Part shown: one piece after another, positions 1-11,330 of the stretch | Numbering within the stretch: position 1 is the stretch's first letter | How the letters are laid out: each line of letters begins with the position of its first letter | Origin: Parelaphostrongylus tenuis | Lineage: Eukaryota > Nematoda > Chromadorea > Rhabditida > Metastrongylidae | NCBI GenBank assembly: GCA_019055375.1 | Contig: JAHQIW010007068.1 | Location: 1-64,000, forward strand | DNA length: 64,000 nt | Direction of reading: 5' to 3' | Position numbers and translations under genes: made by a program | Notes under the pieces: model-generated | Databases searched by the model: none | Seen by the model: only the letters and a program-made list of their open reading frames with translations | What the model was told of the DNA's origin: nothing

Positions 1-75
1 CCCCCCATCTCCCCTCCTCCCCCCCCCCCTCCCCCTTCCGCCCCCCCCGTGACCTACCCCTGGCAGCATTCCCCC
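1..75. repeat. C-rich low-complexity tract
   Basis: Almost pure C with scattered T and A. It is simple sequence, or possibly an assembly-edge artefact, and has no coding potential. Confidence 0.8.
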
Positions 76-99
76 CCTAACCGTCCTGCATTACTCGGA

Positions 100-500
100 G
101 CACACGTCCTCGGTATCGATGAAAAGTTGGTTCAACTCCGCTTGGTAGTTGTACGAAATGACGAGTAAACTCTTCTAACCTGACTGTTAAACTATTATGG
201 TACAAATGAACAGTCATTGGTATTACGAAGCATTTACACGATCGTTAGAGCAGCTGAAACCACAAAATCAAGCCGATCGATGTTCTCGTTGTATGGATTT
301 GTACATAGGACAACGAATTTGTTTGCAACATTGTTTTGACAAAAACTTCATATACATGAAGCGCCTAGGTTTGGGGGACCCATTCTCTGAATATTGGAGC
401 ATTTTCTTATTGGCAAGTTATTGATCAAAGACAAATACGAAATTGACCATTGTCTGCCAGCAGATTTATTTCCAATTCAATCCAAAGGCCTTTCGACCGA
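100..500. other. No recognised gene
   Basis: A 75-codon open frame at 197-424 (plus) holds several Cys and aromatic residues but matches no family I recognise and shows no flanking splice or promoter signal that supports it. I see nothing else. Confidence 0.4.
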
Positions 501-504
501 CTAG

Positions 505-589
505 TTTTTTCTGTTTAGCCGTTCCGAGGTGTTATTGATATTATTTATTGAACGTTAGCAAAGCTCCTCGGGACGGCTAAACAGAAGAA
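505..589 (-). repeat. Terminal hairpin of a Penelope-like element
   Basis: Two arms of about 25 nt (505-529 and 565-589) are inverted copies of each other around TTTAGCCGT and ACGGCTAAA. The left arm with the following AT-rich stretch is the reverse complement of 13745-13790, which closes the PLE at 11760-13800, so this is a detached PLE end that has formed an inverted pair. Confidence 0.6.
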
Positions 590-792
590 ACTATTCATTT
601 ATTCAAACTATGCCGAGATTAATAGATAGTCGGTCATGAGATTTTGACCGGCCCTTTTCTATAATCTTGTTATAAAACATTAAGCATATAATTTGTAAGA
701 ATCATTCAAGCATTTTTGAGTTTGAAACGTGACATCACTATTCTATGTCACCTTGTCTGTCTTTGTCATAGGGAGTGAGTGGTTACCCGGAA

Positions 793-827
793 AGGCTCTG
801 AATATGGCAATGCCGCTGAAACCCGCC
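793..827 (+). ncRNA. Degenerate hammerhead-like motif of PLE type
   Basis: The layout GGCTCTGA ... GCTGAAAC matches the PLE-type motif at 13646-13682, but the core reads CUGAAUA and the closing strand is altered. It is probably a dead PLE terminal segment. Confidence 0.3.
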
Positions 828-849
828 GAAGCAACGAGTTGAGTGTAAC

Positions 850-2990
850 GTATCAACCTCGAAAGATTCGATCCATTCTTACAGACTCTATTGAATAATT
901 CAGAAGCTTAGGCGTGCAATAAAAGTTGAACTGACTACCTATTGTATAAAATCAGCACTTCGCTTTTCTCATATCACTCTTCTTGAAACACTGGAGATAT
1001 GAGACAAACCACTGAGGAGTTTGTAACGGTTATACGGATGAAATTAAACTTCACTATACGAAACGTGAAATAGCAAACTTTGTTTCGCACACATCTTGAA
1101 GAAATTGCGCAAGCTGATGACGTTGCATAAACATGAACGTTACATAAACTCCGATGCCTTAAAACATATAAAAAGGTGAGTAAGGAAGCTCCTGCTTGAT
1201 GTCACTCTGTCGCATTTTTGGAAACCTTCACTTCACTGACTCATATCAATAACTTGCCATTCCCATAAAGAGTAGGATTCATGTGTGCCACGACCTTGCT
1301 GCCTTTATGCAATTACTTTTCCTACCGCCAATTTTAATACGGTTTTTCGCTTCCTCATGTTGGTGGATTTTAGGCGTCATCTTTGTCCTAATCTGTTTAA
1401 ATCTTTCAGCGAAGTTCTGCCAAAGTTCTTAGTTATTGGTCGCCTTTTCCATCAATAAGACATATTTCATCGACGTAAAAAAATGTGAGAAGCTCGTGAA
1501 AAAATTGTAGGAAAGCAAACGCTAATTCTGTTTTACCCGAAATTCGTTAACGAGCGCTTCATGTTGTAAATACTGTAATTTGTCTATGTTAATCAGAAAC
1601 AGATTTTCTTTTGGAGATACTTAGTAATTTTGGCGGTTTTTCGATAAGATTATTTAACCCTCAAAAGACGCGGTGTACCAGTTCAGGTACACTATTGTTT
1701 GAAGACCGTTCTCGCTGCGGAAAAGTTTTCTTCGGCATCATTCGAAGGCTTAGATTTCTGCGAATTCAAAAACCTCTTCAGCCTCAGAAAAGACCTTTTG
1801 TTACGTTGTAAGGGCGAAATTAAAGTATTTTTTACACTCAGTTTACTCATTTTCATGGCTGGGGCTGCTGAATGGCTCTTCACTAAAGTTTCAATAATCA
1901 TTAGATAGCCCAAATCTCGAGAATTTTCACGAAAAAATTAATTTCTAAATGGTTGCTTTATTACGCCGTAAGAGTGAAAAGAAGATCACATTTCACGCCT
2001 AAAGTGCTACCCTGCCGCTCGGACGTCATAAGTGGTTCATTGATAATTATGCATGAAGGTTATAACTCATAGGTGTCTTGTCGTTGCATAAAAAATGGAA
2101 TATCATTAATAAACCTTCTACAATGATTTTTCGATGCAAAGAATGACCATTCCTTTTGAAATCCTTCATTTTTCAGCGTGATACCACATCCTTGTACAAA
2201 ATGAACTTTCAACCCCTATTTAGCATGCATCGCGTGTTTTGCAATAACGTAGCTTGAAAACACATCTTCTACGACTAAATATTTCTAATCGAGGTTTATG
2301 TGGACGTATTTCTTATATGAAGCTCGAGTGAGTGTGGGAAGAGCGCGCATTCATTATTACGCGTGATGCGTTACGTCCCCTATCAACAGCCATATTCGAA
2401 AGAACGCATTTTTCGCTCTTCCTATACATTTTGGTAGTTATCCGATAGCGTGGTTCTTAAAAAATTGGAAAATGTAATTTATTTTTGTAAGGGCCTCTGT
2501 ATTACACTGTAACAGGGAAAAGAATATGTTATTTAACACTTAGCATGTTTCGATGAGCAACGCTTTTCCTCAATAAAATCAGCAGATCTTTGACAACATA
2601 AATCTTAGAAAATTTGACATAAAAATTTCTAGGATATGCTCTGCTTTGAGGGACACTTCTTAGTTCGTCGTTAAAGTTAAAAGAACATTGAGCTTTACAC
2701 TAGGTGCGCACCAGACGCCACATGTTAATTGCGCTTCGTCATCGACACGTCGCCGAGTGCAAAACTCACTGATTTTTTTAGTTTTAACAACGCATTTAAA
2801 CGTTCTTCTCAAAAACTATCCTTATCATTGAGATTGTTGATATTTCTGCTATCGAATTGCAATTAAAAATCTAAATGGAAACCTCTGCCCAGCGAAGAAT
2901 GCTTGAGTGTGAAAGAAAATTTGGTATTTGTATGTTAAGCGGTGACATATGTCTAAGCCACTCTCATTCGCTAGACAATCAAATTTCATA
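850..2990. other. Intergenic, no recognised gene
   Basis: AT-rich sequence without long frames. Overlapping frames on both strands at 1611-1913 (66-73 codons) shadow each other and match nothing I know. Confidence 0.4.
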
Positions 2991-3009
2991 GGAGTGTTTG
3001 TAACTAGTC

Positions 3010-3190
3010 GAATGCCTGAATCTCTGCCTACAGCTATACGTCGCCGGTTTTCTAAAACACCCTTTATAACCCTGTAGCATCCGAAAAAAATTTATTTCTT
3101 ACTCGCATTTCGCCTTCATTTTTTAAACGAGTATAAATTGCTAGAGGCGACAAGCTTGTCAGCATTTACAAAATTTTCGGTTGTGTCAAA
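3010..3190 (-). repeat. Dispersed noncoding repeat
   Basis: The block from the Cys/Pro-like stretch around the text for a TATAAC motif through an ACGAGTATAA motif is recognisably shared with 4780-4960 and 56110-56340. Copies are too diverged to define ends. No coding content. Confidence 0.45.
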
Positions 3191-3589
3191 ATTACGCGTT
3201 TTTATTTGAAGTTTCTGTGGCTACGGCAAAAAAATTCTCAATAAAGTAGCAATTGTTGCCACCGTTTTAACGCATAATGCTGTAGATCACTGCCGAGTTA
3301 CGCGGTAGATCAGGCGATTATCTTGCTAGCAAGTCGTTGCTGTGACTTGCCTTCACATTTTAATCAGCAACTTTACTTACCGGCCAACTCGCGGAACGGA
3401 GAAACTGGGTGGGGGCGGAATGACCGTTCGCGACTGAAATATTGTTATTCAATTTGGGATTTCCCACCACATCGATAGCACCTTCAGACAAAAAGTAGAT
3501 TCTAATGCTTCGGAGAATTGTTTACTCTCTGGTATGCTAATCGTGCTTCCAGGGATTCATGCGCATGGTAGTAGTGAACACGAAAGACG

Positions 3590-3720
3590 AATGACACACG
3601 AAAGTTCATTCTGTATGCTACAGCGACATAAAAAGGCAATCTGGAAATCGGCAGGCGTGTTTGTAGCCAGAAGTTTGAGCTTTCTAATGATAACTAGTAC
3701 TTCTAAGGAAAGGTCCTGAC
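3590..3720 (+). repeat. Dispersed noncoding repeat, second copy
   Basis: Shares the order CGAAA...TACAGCG..ATAAAAAG....TTTGAGCTTTCTAATGAT with 17320-17430 and, inverted, with 4780-4960 and 56110-56340. Probably an old MITE-like family. The 61-codon frame here is incidental. Confidence 0.45.
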
Positions 3721-3998
3721 CAACGAATGAGACCGATTTAGAAATTTGTCGCCGTCTAACACATAAGTATCAAAAAATTTACTTTACCTTATCAATCAGT
3801 TGAATAAATACTAGAAAATCTCTGAGCTATGAGAAAAGCTGCCGCAATGATATTGAAACTTTCGTCTCCAATTTTGCGCTATTTTGCAAATAGGTTCTAT
3901 TCCTATTTTAGGAAACAAAGCTCAGAAGCGTCTTTGGTTTATTCGACCTCTTCTATGATGGCAGAACTTTTCTTTTTATAACAATGAATTTCTTACAG

Positions 3999-4359
3999 AC
4001 ACCAGCCAGGGAATGCCAGAGACGTGCTGCATCATCGTTGGCAACACGGTGACGGGACTATGCACTGTAATGATGGGACAAATTGACAAAATGTGTAATA
4101 TGCCAATGGGTGCCACGTTGCAAATAACGGCTATTAACGGCACACATTTGACATTTTTAGGGACTCTATCGGTTAGAACTGCTTTCTTTACTACAGAATT
4201 TGTTTCTTATAAAATCTATTGTAGACCACGAATATGATCATGGCAAATTGGTCGAAAGCGATGTGGCAGAGTGTAGTAATCAGGGCGGTTCGGATGCTGA
4301 CTTCGGGTCCGCTTGGATCGCACTTTTTCTCGTCAGTTGCTACTGTCGGTGGAAACTGA
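3999..4359 (+). pseudogene. Secreted-protein family, copy 1: last two exons
   Basis: Two exons on the plus strand match exons 4 and 5 of the gene at 42871-44690. Exon 4 spans 3999-4171, follows the acceptor TTCTTACAG, starts with a two-base split codon and contains CCIIVGNTVTGLC. Exon 5 spans 4225-4359, follows CTATTGTAG, opens with TTNMIMANWSKAMWQSVV and ends ATVGGN then TGA. The 53-base intron has GT/AG ends and the phase agrees with the other copies. Both exons are open, and exon 5 is more complete at its C-terminus than in copy 3. Exons 1-3 (signal peptide and the LESQGRSALLP region) were not found upstream, so this is a fragment unless the missing exons are too diverged to see. It lies in the opposite orientation to the other four copies. 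The function of the family is unknown to me. Confidence 0.6.
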
Positions 4360-4779
4360 AGTTGGATTGTGATATCTTTTGAGATAGACACGTTCAATCA
4401 TCCGATACATGTCACAGCATTGCAATAACAATAAACTGGCATATCACATAGGTGCTGACTAGTCAGAGTGGTGCAGAAATTACAACCAAATCCACAATGT
4501 GACGAATTCGGATTACGATATTTCCCAGAAGGCAACTGGGAGGTTTGCGAGTAATTATTTAAAGATTCCTCAACGTTTCCATTATTCTTTCCATACCGGT
4601 CATGACGCAAGTATTTAAAGAAAGACCTTAGGGACTGAAACATCTAACAATAATAATAAACAACACAATATTACATAGTAATATATCGAATAGGAAAACA
4701 GGTTCATTCTGATTAAGAGGGAACAAATGAAAAACCAATCTCATTTGCTGGAGAGGGGCTTTTCATAAAAGTGTTAGTA

Positions 4780-4960
4780 ATCATTCGAAAGCTATAACTT
4801 GAGGCTACAGCCCTACGTCACCAGCCTCTCAGATCATTCTTTTATAACGTTGTAGCATCCAGGTCAAAAAACACCAACCTAACAAACTTCCCTTTCACCT
4901 TCATTTTTATCACGCGTATAATTCGCTGGAAGCCGAAAAGCATATGAATGTATAGAGAAA
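4780..4960 (-). repeat. Dispersed noncoding repeat, inverted copy
   Basis: Reverse-oriented relative of 3590-3720 and 17320-17430: it has TAATCATTCGAAAGC, a TTATAACGTTGTAGC motif and a closing ACGCGTATAA segment. The same block recurs near 56110-56340. Confidence 0.45.
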
Positions 4961-5092
4961 TCTTCGTACTATCTTACTCAATCATTCTCTCTGCTGTTTT
5001 TGAAGCGGAGGAAAATTCCCAGTTAAATAACAAAATATAGATTTTCAAGATACCTGATAATGATCTTTTAAGCCATGCATATGGTCTGCTAT

Positions 5093-5158
5093 AGGGCAAC
5101 TTATAAAGCCCGGTACATGTGTTTCGACCTTGATAGGCGCGTCAGTCGAACACTACCC
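5093..5158 (-). ncRNA. Hammerhead-like motif, left arm of FB-1 (decayed)
   Basis: On the minus strand: GUUCGA, CUGACGC (last core A replaced by C), a stem II built on CCU/AGG, CGAAA, ACACAUGU, then ACCGGGC. The outer GGG/CCC closing helix is kept. The core change makes activity unlikely. Confidence 0.5.
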
Positions 5159-5377
5159 TTCGTCTTTTTTTTTAGCCAGTCTCTCGAAAGAACCCAACTC
5201 CTAATATAGAGTTGGCAAAAACGAGCATTTTACACATCACATTAAGTGAAAATATCGCTGAATGGGCAGTGTTGTATACTCGATTGCTTTTGGCTGATAT
5301 AGTTGATATATCACACCTTTCGTTTCAAATGTTTTCTTGAGATCATCCCCGAGAGGACTGGCTAAAAGAAAGACGAA

Positions 5378-5443
5378 GGGCATCGTCCGACTGATGAGAC
5401 TGTCATGGTCGAAGCACCTGTATCAGGCTTTATAAGTTGGTCT
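5378..5443 (+). ncRNA. Hammerhead-like motif, right arm of FB-1 (decayed)
   Basis: CUGAUGA at the core, stem II GACU/GGUC, but GAAG in place of GAAA, then ACCUGUA and UCAGGC. Placed symmetrically to the minus-strand motif in the left arm. Confidence 0.5.
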
Positions 5444-5539
5444 ATAACAGTGCACATGCGTGGCTCAAAAGTCCATTGTCAGACATATTGAAATTCGAGC
5501 GTGGTCTCAGGAAAGCACTTCAAACAAAAGCTAAAATAT

Positions 5540-6590
5540 CGACTATTCCTCTTAGCAAGCCCCTGCTACGCCCCTCGCCTTGTTGAATAGCTTGTAAACA
5601 AACTAGCCAAAAAATGTAAGCCTTGATTTTATTTTTCTCGCTAAACCGTATTTCCAGAAAATAAGCACGTCGTCAAAATTAGAGACATTAGCTATCAGGT
5701 GATTACTAAGAGTCTGAAAAAAGAGCTGTGCCCGGCAAGGTTCAAAGCGCAAATCAGAAAACCAGAGGAGATCAAAAGAGCCTTCCAAAAGCAAACATTT
5801 AAGATGCAAGCACACTGAGTCACTTGAAACCTCTACTATAGCTTGAGTACTAGCACTTCAAGGAAGGAGCTTTGTTCAGAAAAATCTAAGCGCGATAGGA
5901 GAAAAAAAAACACGTGATTGTAGGAAACACGATTTTATTTTAAAACTTAGAGCGTTATAAAGGTGTATCTCGAAACACGCCGGTGTGAGGCCGTACCCAC
6001 AAGTTTCAACTTCGGGCAGAAAACAGTATAAGTAGCAGTAAAGAAGTAGTACTACAATAAACAGGTATATAAGCTATAATGAACAATATAACAATGAGTT
6101 CTGATTATAAACCGATAGTTGAATTACATAGATTGAGACATGTTCAGCTTGAATGCGATTGAATTATTAGAAACAAAACAAGACGTTTCACGAATCCACT
6201 GTACAAGTCACTTAGTGAACATAAGAAAACATCCAGAGCTTTAGTGCTATTAAATTATCAAGCGTTCGTTTATTTGTAAAAATATTCCGATCAAATCGAA
6301 CTGTAAATTGAAGATGAAAAGACGTTTGAATCTTGTAGGTTAGCAATCTTCCCATAGAGCTGCCACAAGTCACATAAAAAGCCTTTAGGATGAAAAATAG
6401 AAGAACTGCAATTGTTAGACGCTTCTTAAATGTTCCCTCTACCACGATGCAATGAATTGAGTTATAGTCGTACCTGTTAGAAAATATCAAAATACTTTGG
6501 GTTACCTCCATACCTATCATACCGTAATCTCAAACTATTCTCAGATTCCGAGACTGGCTATTGATAGACTACGGCACTGATTAAATGATT
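5540..6590. other. Intergenic, no recognised gene
   Basis: Short frames only, including 102 codons on minus at 6212-6520 with a hydrophobic stretch in the middle. It has no homologue in the window and no family I recognise. Confidence 0.35.
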
Positions 6591-6599
6591 CCGTGACTT

Positions 6600-7770
6600 T
6601 CTTTTGTAGAAAACACGCGCTTGTTAACGCACGTTTATTTTGTACAAAATACTACAATAGAGCTCGAATCCGTGGCTAACGTTTCGGCAGTTTCGCCTTC
6701 GTCAAAGCCTGAAAGAGTCAAGTTGGCATACAGTTAACATAGATGACATTATCACAGCCACATAAGATGAAACTTGAACGAAAACGCAGGAGATGATACG
6801 TATAGTAATCATCTTTTGCTAAGTACTCAGCGATTTTGCTTTTTTACTAGTCCACTCGTCAATATGTAGAGTAGCCGCACTGAGTATTACAAGGGCGAGG
6901 AATGTGTATGTCTCGGATCCACAAAAATGGCTCCAAATTATGGCCCTAAATCTTAAGTGATTACGAGGCAATCATCTTTCCGATTCATTACTGGATTTTT
7001 GGTATGAATCTAAAAAGTTTCGAGGATTTGCGCATTGAAGTTTTCTGTCGCTGTGCAAGGATGGACCGCTCACTCTTCATATGGCCTGGAAGTATTTTGC
7101 ACAAATTAGAGGGTTGGTAATGGGGCAGCGAATGGCACCTAGTCTGTCTATTGCAATGATGTGCAAAGAAGAAGCCTCCGTGAATGATCTCTCCCCATTA
7201 CTTTACTGTAGACGGTTGTATGGTTATCTGCTCCGCTCAAGGAGAAATAAACAGATATTTCGGATTATTGAATGAGCACTCGGTGTACTTAAAGTTTATC
7301 CGTAAGATACCAAGGAATAACTAGCTTCCTTTCCTTCCTGAACGTGCAAATAAACTATCCGGGAATGGTTTCATTACGATATGGTACCGATAGCCAAGTA
7401 GTAAAAATATCTTGGTTCATTGCCTCTTCTCTCACCCCCCCTCCCCTTTCCCCCTACATACAATAAAGGCACTTATTAAAAACATGTTACAGCGACCGGC
7501 CGGTGTGTGTACTGGAAGGGAACAGAGGGTAGAATGCTTAAACCTGGCTCGGGATAAAGCTATTTCTAATGGCTACGAGACTGTAAATCATCGGTAAGGG
7601 AGAATAGAGCATCCTTAAACGCGAACACGGTCCCTTCAATTCTCCCTTCCTTCAAACGAGATAAATGTAGCTATAAATCGGCGTTTGAAAAGGGCAGACT
7701 TGAAGAAGCAGGTGACGAATATTGAAATACCAGCGAGTATTTAAGAGCCAACTAGTTCGCAACTGGTGCA
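6600..7770 (+). mobile_element. Penelope-like element relic, PLE-1
   Basis: Starts with a terminal segment holding a minus-strand hammerhead-like motif and then a 5'-truncated reverse transcriptase. At 7081-7275 the frame keeps YFAQIRGLVMGQRMAPSLSI, the region just before the catalytic motif, but the YIDD motif itself has become RRLYGY. Downstream, 7412-7597 keeps the NMLQRPAGVCTGREQRVE block seen in the other PLEs. The GIY-YIG nuclease is not recognisable before 7770. Dead copy. Confidence 0.7.
6673..6710 (-). ncRNA. PLE-type hammerhead-like motif
   Basis: Minus strand: GGCU, UUGACGA (first core base changed from C), GGC/GCC stem II, GAAA, ACGU then U, AGCC. GGCU and AGCC can form stem I. 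It lies in a PLE terminal segment, where hammerhead motifs are an established feature. Confidence 0.5.
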
Positions 7771-7799
7771 TTGATTATTAACGATAAAAGGATAGAGCA

Positions 7800-8350
7800 C
7801 CTGACTGACCCGATTCTGAAGGTTGAGCGCTTGTGGAGCGCTGGTTGAAGGTGGTCTGCGGCACAACGTGATCGACCGATTGATGTTCCAATGTTTGATC
7901 TCGCTCTAAAGACTCATCTAGCTTTCCGCTATTGATGAGAAAAGAATAAGCGCTTCTTTTCCTTCTGGATCAATGAATTGGAGCCCAACTTGTCTAGAAT
8001 GATTCCTTTTACTTTGAAAAATATGCCATGCATTCGACCCCTTGCAGCATTGGAGAGGTGACTGAATCCACATTTGTCTCACATAACACTTGCAGTTGCC
8101 AAACTATTGACACGATTACTGAACCATTAAAGGACGTTTCCACTTGATAAAAGCAGTCTAAACTTCGTTTCCAAAACATGTTGACTGCATTCGACATCAA
8201 AGTGAGTCTCGGAGTGCACTGATAATAGAAACCCTCATTTACTAATATTGTCGTTGACAATATAATGTTGCCAACGTTCATTGTCTTTTTTAATTCTAGA
8301 GTTTTTTCGCTCAGAAGTGGTGATTGACGTCTCAGTGACTATCTGATAAC
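7800..8350. other. Intergenic, no recognised gene
   Basis: A 90-codon minus-strand frame at 8009-8281 has no recognisable motif. I see nothing else. Confidence 0.35.
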
Positions 8351-8354
8351 ATTA

Positions 8355-8740
8355 TAAGACGTTTAGCATGTTATGAGGTCTAACATGGACACTTATACAG
8401 TGTTAGATGCCTGTTTCGTCATTCCGGTCTCCTCCGTAGCAGAGTCTCCCTAGGTTCTGCCAATCTCTTGGAATATACACCTATATCGCGATGATCTGTT
8501 ATTTAGCGTCGATTCCTTCATATAGGTTCACTGCATTGTGTGAGAATTTTGTCAACTGACTTACGGTGACCGATTACTCCGCGTTGATTCTTTTATATAG
8601 AGTATATACCCAAGGGATTGGCTGAATCGAGGAAGACTGTGCTACTGACGAGTCTGGAAGGACGAAACAGGCGCTGCCTAGCACTGTGCAAGTGCCCATG
8701 TCAGACCTCATAACAGGCTCAAACATGTTACCATTATTAT
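8355..8740. mobile_element. Foldback element, family FB-2
   Basis: The outer arms mirror each other (TATGAGGTCTAACATGG at 8370-8390 against CCATGTCAGACCTCATA at 8697-8713). Inside them the left arm reads GATGCCTGTTTCGTC and the right arm GACGAAACAGGC. The same layout with a different stem III from FB-1 recurs at 41775-42095 and, as a left arm only, at 17115-17265. Noncoding. Confidence 0.7.
8639..8684 (+). ncRNA. Hammerhead-like motif, right arm of FB-2
   Basis: Stem I GUGCUA (8639-8644) pairs perfectly with UAGCAC (8679-8684). The core is CUGACGA, stem II is GUCU/GGAC closed by the GNRA-type loop GGAA, then GAAA. Stem III has lost the bases next to the expected cleavage triplet, so cleavage is probably lost while the fold is kept. 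The left arm holds a more decayed minus-strand partner near 8415-8460. Confidence 0.65.
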
Positions 8741-9050
8741 CAGATTACCACTATTTTGAGCAGAATCTATATAAACGGCAGAGAGAAAGGTCCTAGTAAT
8801 CTTCTTCTTTCACAACCTCAACATAATGTCTCATACCATGCCTGACTATTCAATAAACATCCTAAAATGCAATTTACTTCCAATATGAATGTTGTACAAG
8901 AACCTACTCACATAGCCTGTTGAAAACCAACATTGTGCTCTCTACCATACCGTTCGTTTAAAGTGTTCTCTTGGAACCACGTTCAGAATTTAATATATCT
9001 GTAATTATTTTTAGCCAACAAGTTATGGATCTTTTATGGCAACTTTTAGA

Positions 9051-9094
9051 GCCCAATACACGTGTTTCCGTCCCGACAGGCTCATCATTTGGGC
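9051..9094 (-). ncRNA. Hammerhead-like motif, left arm (decayed core)
   Basis: Stem I GCCCAA/UUGGGC is perfect and stem III ACACGUGU is intact, followed by A at the cleavage position. The core reads AUGAUGA instead of CUGAUGA. Confidence 0.5.
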
Positions 9095-9229
9095 ATTAGA
9101 AGACGAGTGTAAAGCACTGCCAATCTTGTGATTATTTCACTTGACGGCACGTGTAAATTGTACTTCGTCACCTACTCTATGTGGGATAATGTAGGGACCC
9201 CGAGAGCATTGACTTAGACGAAGGGTATT

Positions 9230-9274
9230 GAACAACTGATGAGGCTGCCAAGGGCAAAAACGCGTGTATTGGGC
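9230..9274 (+). ncRNA. Hammerhead-like motif, right arm (decayed core)
   Basis: CUGAUGA is intact and stem II is GGCU/GGGC-like, but GAAA has become AAAA. ACGCGUGU then A precede UUGGGC. Confidence 0.45.
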
Positions 9275-9339
9275 TCCATAAGTTGCCTATGAAAGACCAC
9301 ATGACATGTTGTTTCAAAAATAAATATAAAATATATTGT

Positions 9340-11090
9340 GCTCCTTAGTCAAGCCTCTTCAGTACCAAACACTAGCATCAAGTTCTTTATTCTACAGAAA
9401 TAAGCGGTGGTGTCTTTTTCCTATTAGTTGAAATTCCCGACTCACCACAGCCTTATGAAAGTGGAGGGAGAATTACGACAAAACTGTATAACGTATTTCA
9501 ACTGAGGTGATACGGGAGTGCTTATTCAGTCATATTTAACACCCATATACTTTTCACAATTGGACCAATGATTGAGAAGTGCTAGCTGTGCCTTCAATTT
9601 GCCATTTTTGAGCAGAAGAACCACAATGTTTATCAACCAACTCAGAGAGTTCTCGCCAACACCTTTTGGTTACAGTAGTTTTTCGCATTCTTTGCTTTCG
9701 AGTGAATGTAACTCGCTAAAGCTTAACGGAACAAGTATTATCACTCATGAAACCTTGAGTGAAAAGTTTTTCAGATAGCTAGTCCAAGTCGTCATCTACT
9801 GAATATCAACTGTGTGAATTGATGATGGAGTTCCTCCATTAACGACTGATGATAATGCTGGAGCACTAATGAACACTCACTTATGTAGGCAAGGAGCACT
9901 GCACGTGTTCCAGCGGCCGGAATCACAGAGTGAGTGTTGGCAATGTTTCACGATGCTTTTTTTTTGAAATAAGAGACAGCGTTGATTTCCTCCTATTCTT
10001 TGAACGATGCCGTGCCATAGGCTGAGGCACCATGGCCGGGTGGTTGTTATGCGCTGCGCGTGCGGTCTAAATTCCAACCCCCTCCCCAACAATTTTCGGC
10101 AATCAACGACGAAGCCCTGTGAAACTCCACAGCCAGGCTCTGTGCTTGGGATTGCAGAGAGATGCACTCAACGAGTATTCTACGACGTTGAAGAAGGAGA
10201 GTTTGAAACAACTCGAATACTAGAATCACTGGGATCGGCATAGTGAAAAAAACTGTGAAGACGGATATATAAAGTACCAGAAATAAAATTGAAATATTAT
10301 AGGTATCAACATTTTGTTTTTAGTGATGAATTTACATGTGATTGTTATGAATCTTTATCACGCTAACATTCGAACGGTTAGCGTCACGATGATATGAGTC
10401 GAACATTTATATTGTTTTTCTTTTATCATGTTCCCCAAAGCAGTCATATTGAAACGAATCGAATACGGTGAAGCGTCGCATTAGTGAAGCTAGCATTGTT
10501 CTTCATACTGCACTCCGGCCAACTTGAAGTAAACTGACGCCTTTTAGACAGTGATCCGGGTGAAATGACTTGTCCTGCTAACATGATTTTCAATCAGGCA
10601 AAATTATAGAAACATTGGTTAAAAATCATCGATCTGGTACAACATTGTAATAGAAGTGTAGGAAGAATACTGTAGCGAAGTTGCTCTTTTCCTCAGCAAT
10701 TCAATCACAACAACATGTGACTTCTACAACACGAAACTCTTATAACGCGAAAATGCTGCAATGCAGAGCTGTATAACACGAGATTGCTTGTTCAGCTCCA
10801 TTCAGATTTATTACAAGGTCAGTATTTGTTCAGAACTGACCGTGCTTTCGATTTGTTATTTGCAAAAGATAAGAAACAGTAGCCTTACATCACTAGGCGG
10901 ACAACTGTCAACATAATGAAATTGTAATAAAGCTCTGCTACAATTGTAAGGTCGCTTACACAGAAACGTAAACCATTTTTTATTATGTCTGTTGAGTATG
11001 CCCTACAAGCTTTTCACGAAGATCATCCTTTAGCGCATATCGTAGACCCCGAATGAGGCGCAGATACTTGAGAAAGCACGATCCCGTAAG
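9340..11090. other. Intergenic, no recognised gene
   Basis: Frames of 64-96 codons overlap on both strands at 9877-10243 in a locally GC-richer patch. A segment near 10030-10085 faintly resembles tRNA-type A and B boxes but does not fold convincingly. No gene is supported. Confidence 0.35.
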
Positions 11091-11099
11091 AGATTTCTT

Positions 11100-11330
11100 T
11101 GCATGAACCACATACATACTATGCCCCTCTTTCGATTATCGGAAAGCGTTTGACAGCGTCGAAACAAAGACAATCCTATTAGCGCCTGTCAACCAAGATG
11201 TTGGTCGTCATAATAAACTAAGATGGTCTCTCTCCCTGTTTGTTGCCTTCTAATCCGTGGGTCCCAATGTGACACTCTTCAGGCGTTCTTCTAGGTCCGA
11301 TTTTCGTGTTAAAATCCCGAACGATGATCT
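11100..11330 (+). mobile_element. RTE reverse-transcriptase fragment
   Basis: Translates to a decayed version of RT motif A ([12 protein letters not shown], compare [12 protein letters not shown] in the copy at 51885-54356) followed by noise. It is abutted by an endonuclease fragment in the opposite orientation. Confidence 0.55.

Larger units (their letters stand above)
5030..5520. mobile_element. Foldback element, family FB-1, hammerhead in both arms
   Basis: The left arm (5070-5200) and the right arm (5350-5470) are inverted copies: the left reads AACTTATAAAGCCCGGTAC and the right ends with the matching GGCTTTATAAGTT. The centre carries the family signatures ACTCGATTGCTTTTGGCTG and TTTCGTTTCAAATG. 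The right end carries GAGCGTGGTCTCA followed by CACTTCAAACAAAAG, the sequence that also sits at the centre as an inverted block. Family-mates are at 9040-9325, 20825-21400 and 27242-27862. There is no protein-coding frame. Confidence 0.75.
9040..9325. mobile_element. Foldback element, family FB-1 (short copy)
   Basis: Inverted arms: AGAGCCCAATACACGTG on the left and CGCGTGTATTGGGCTC on the right, with a short centre. The right end runs into ACCACATGACATGTTG, also found at the end of the FB-1 fragment at 45070-45155. Confidence 0.65.

Noticed and set aside
10007..10243. GC-richer patch with frames on both strands, possible host exon
   Set aside because: No splice signals in the right places, no recognisable domain, and both strands are equally open.
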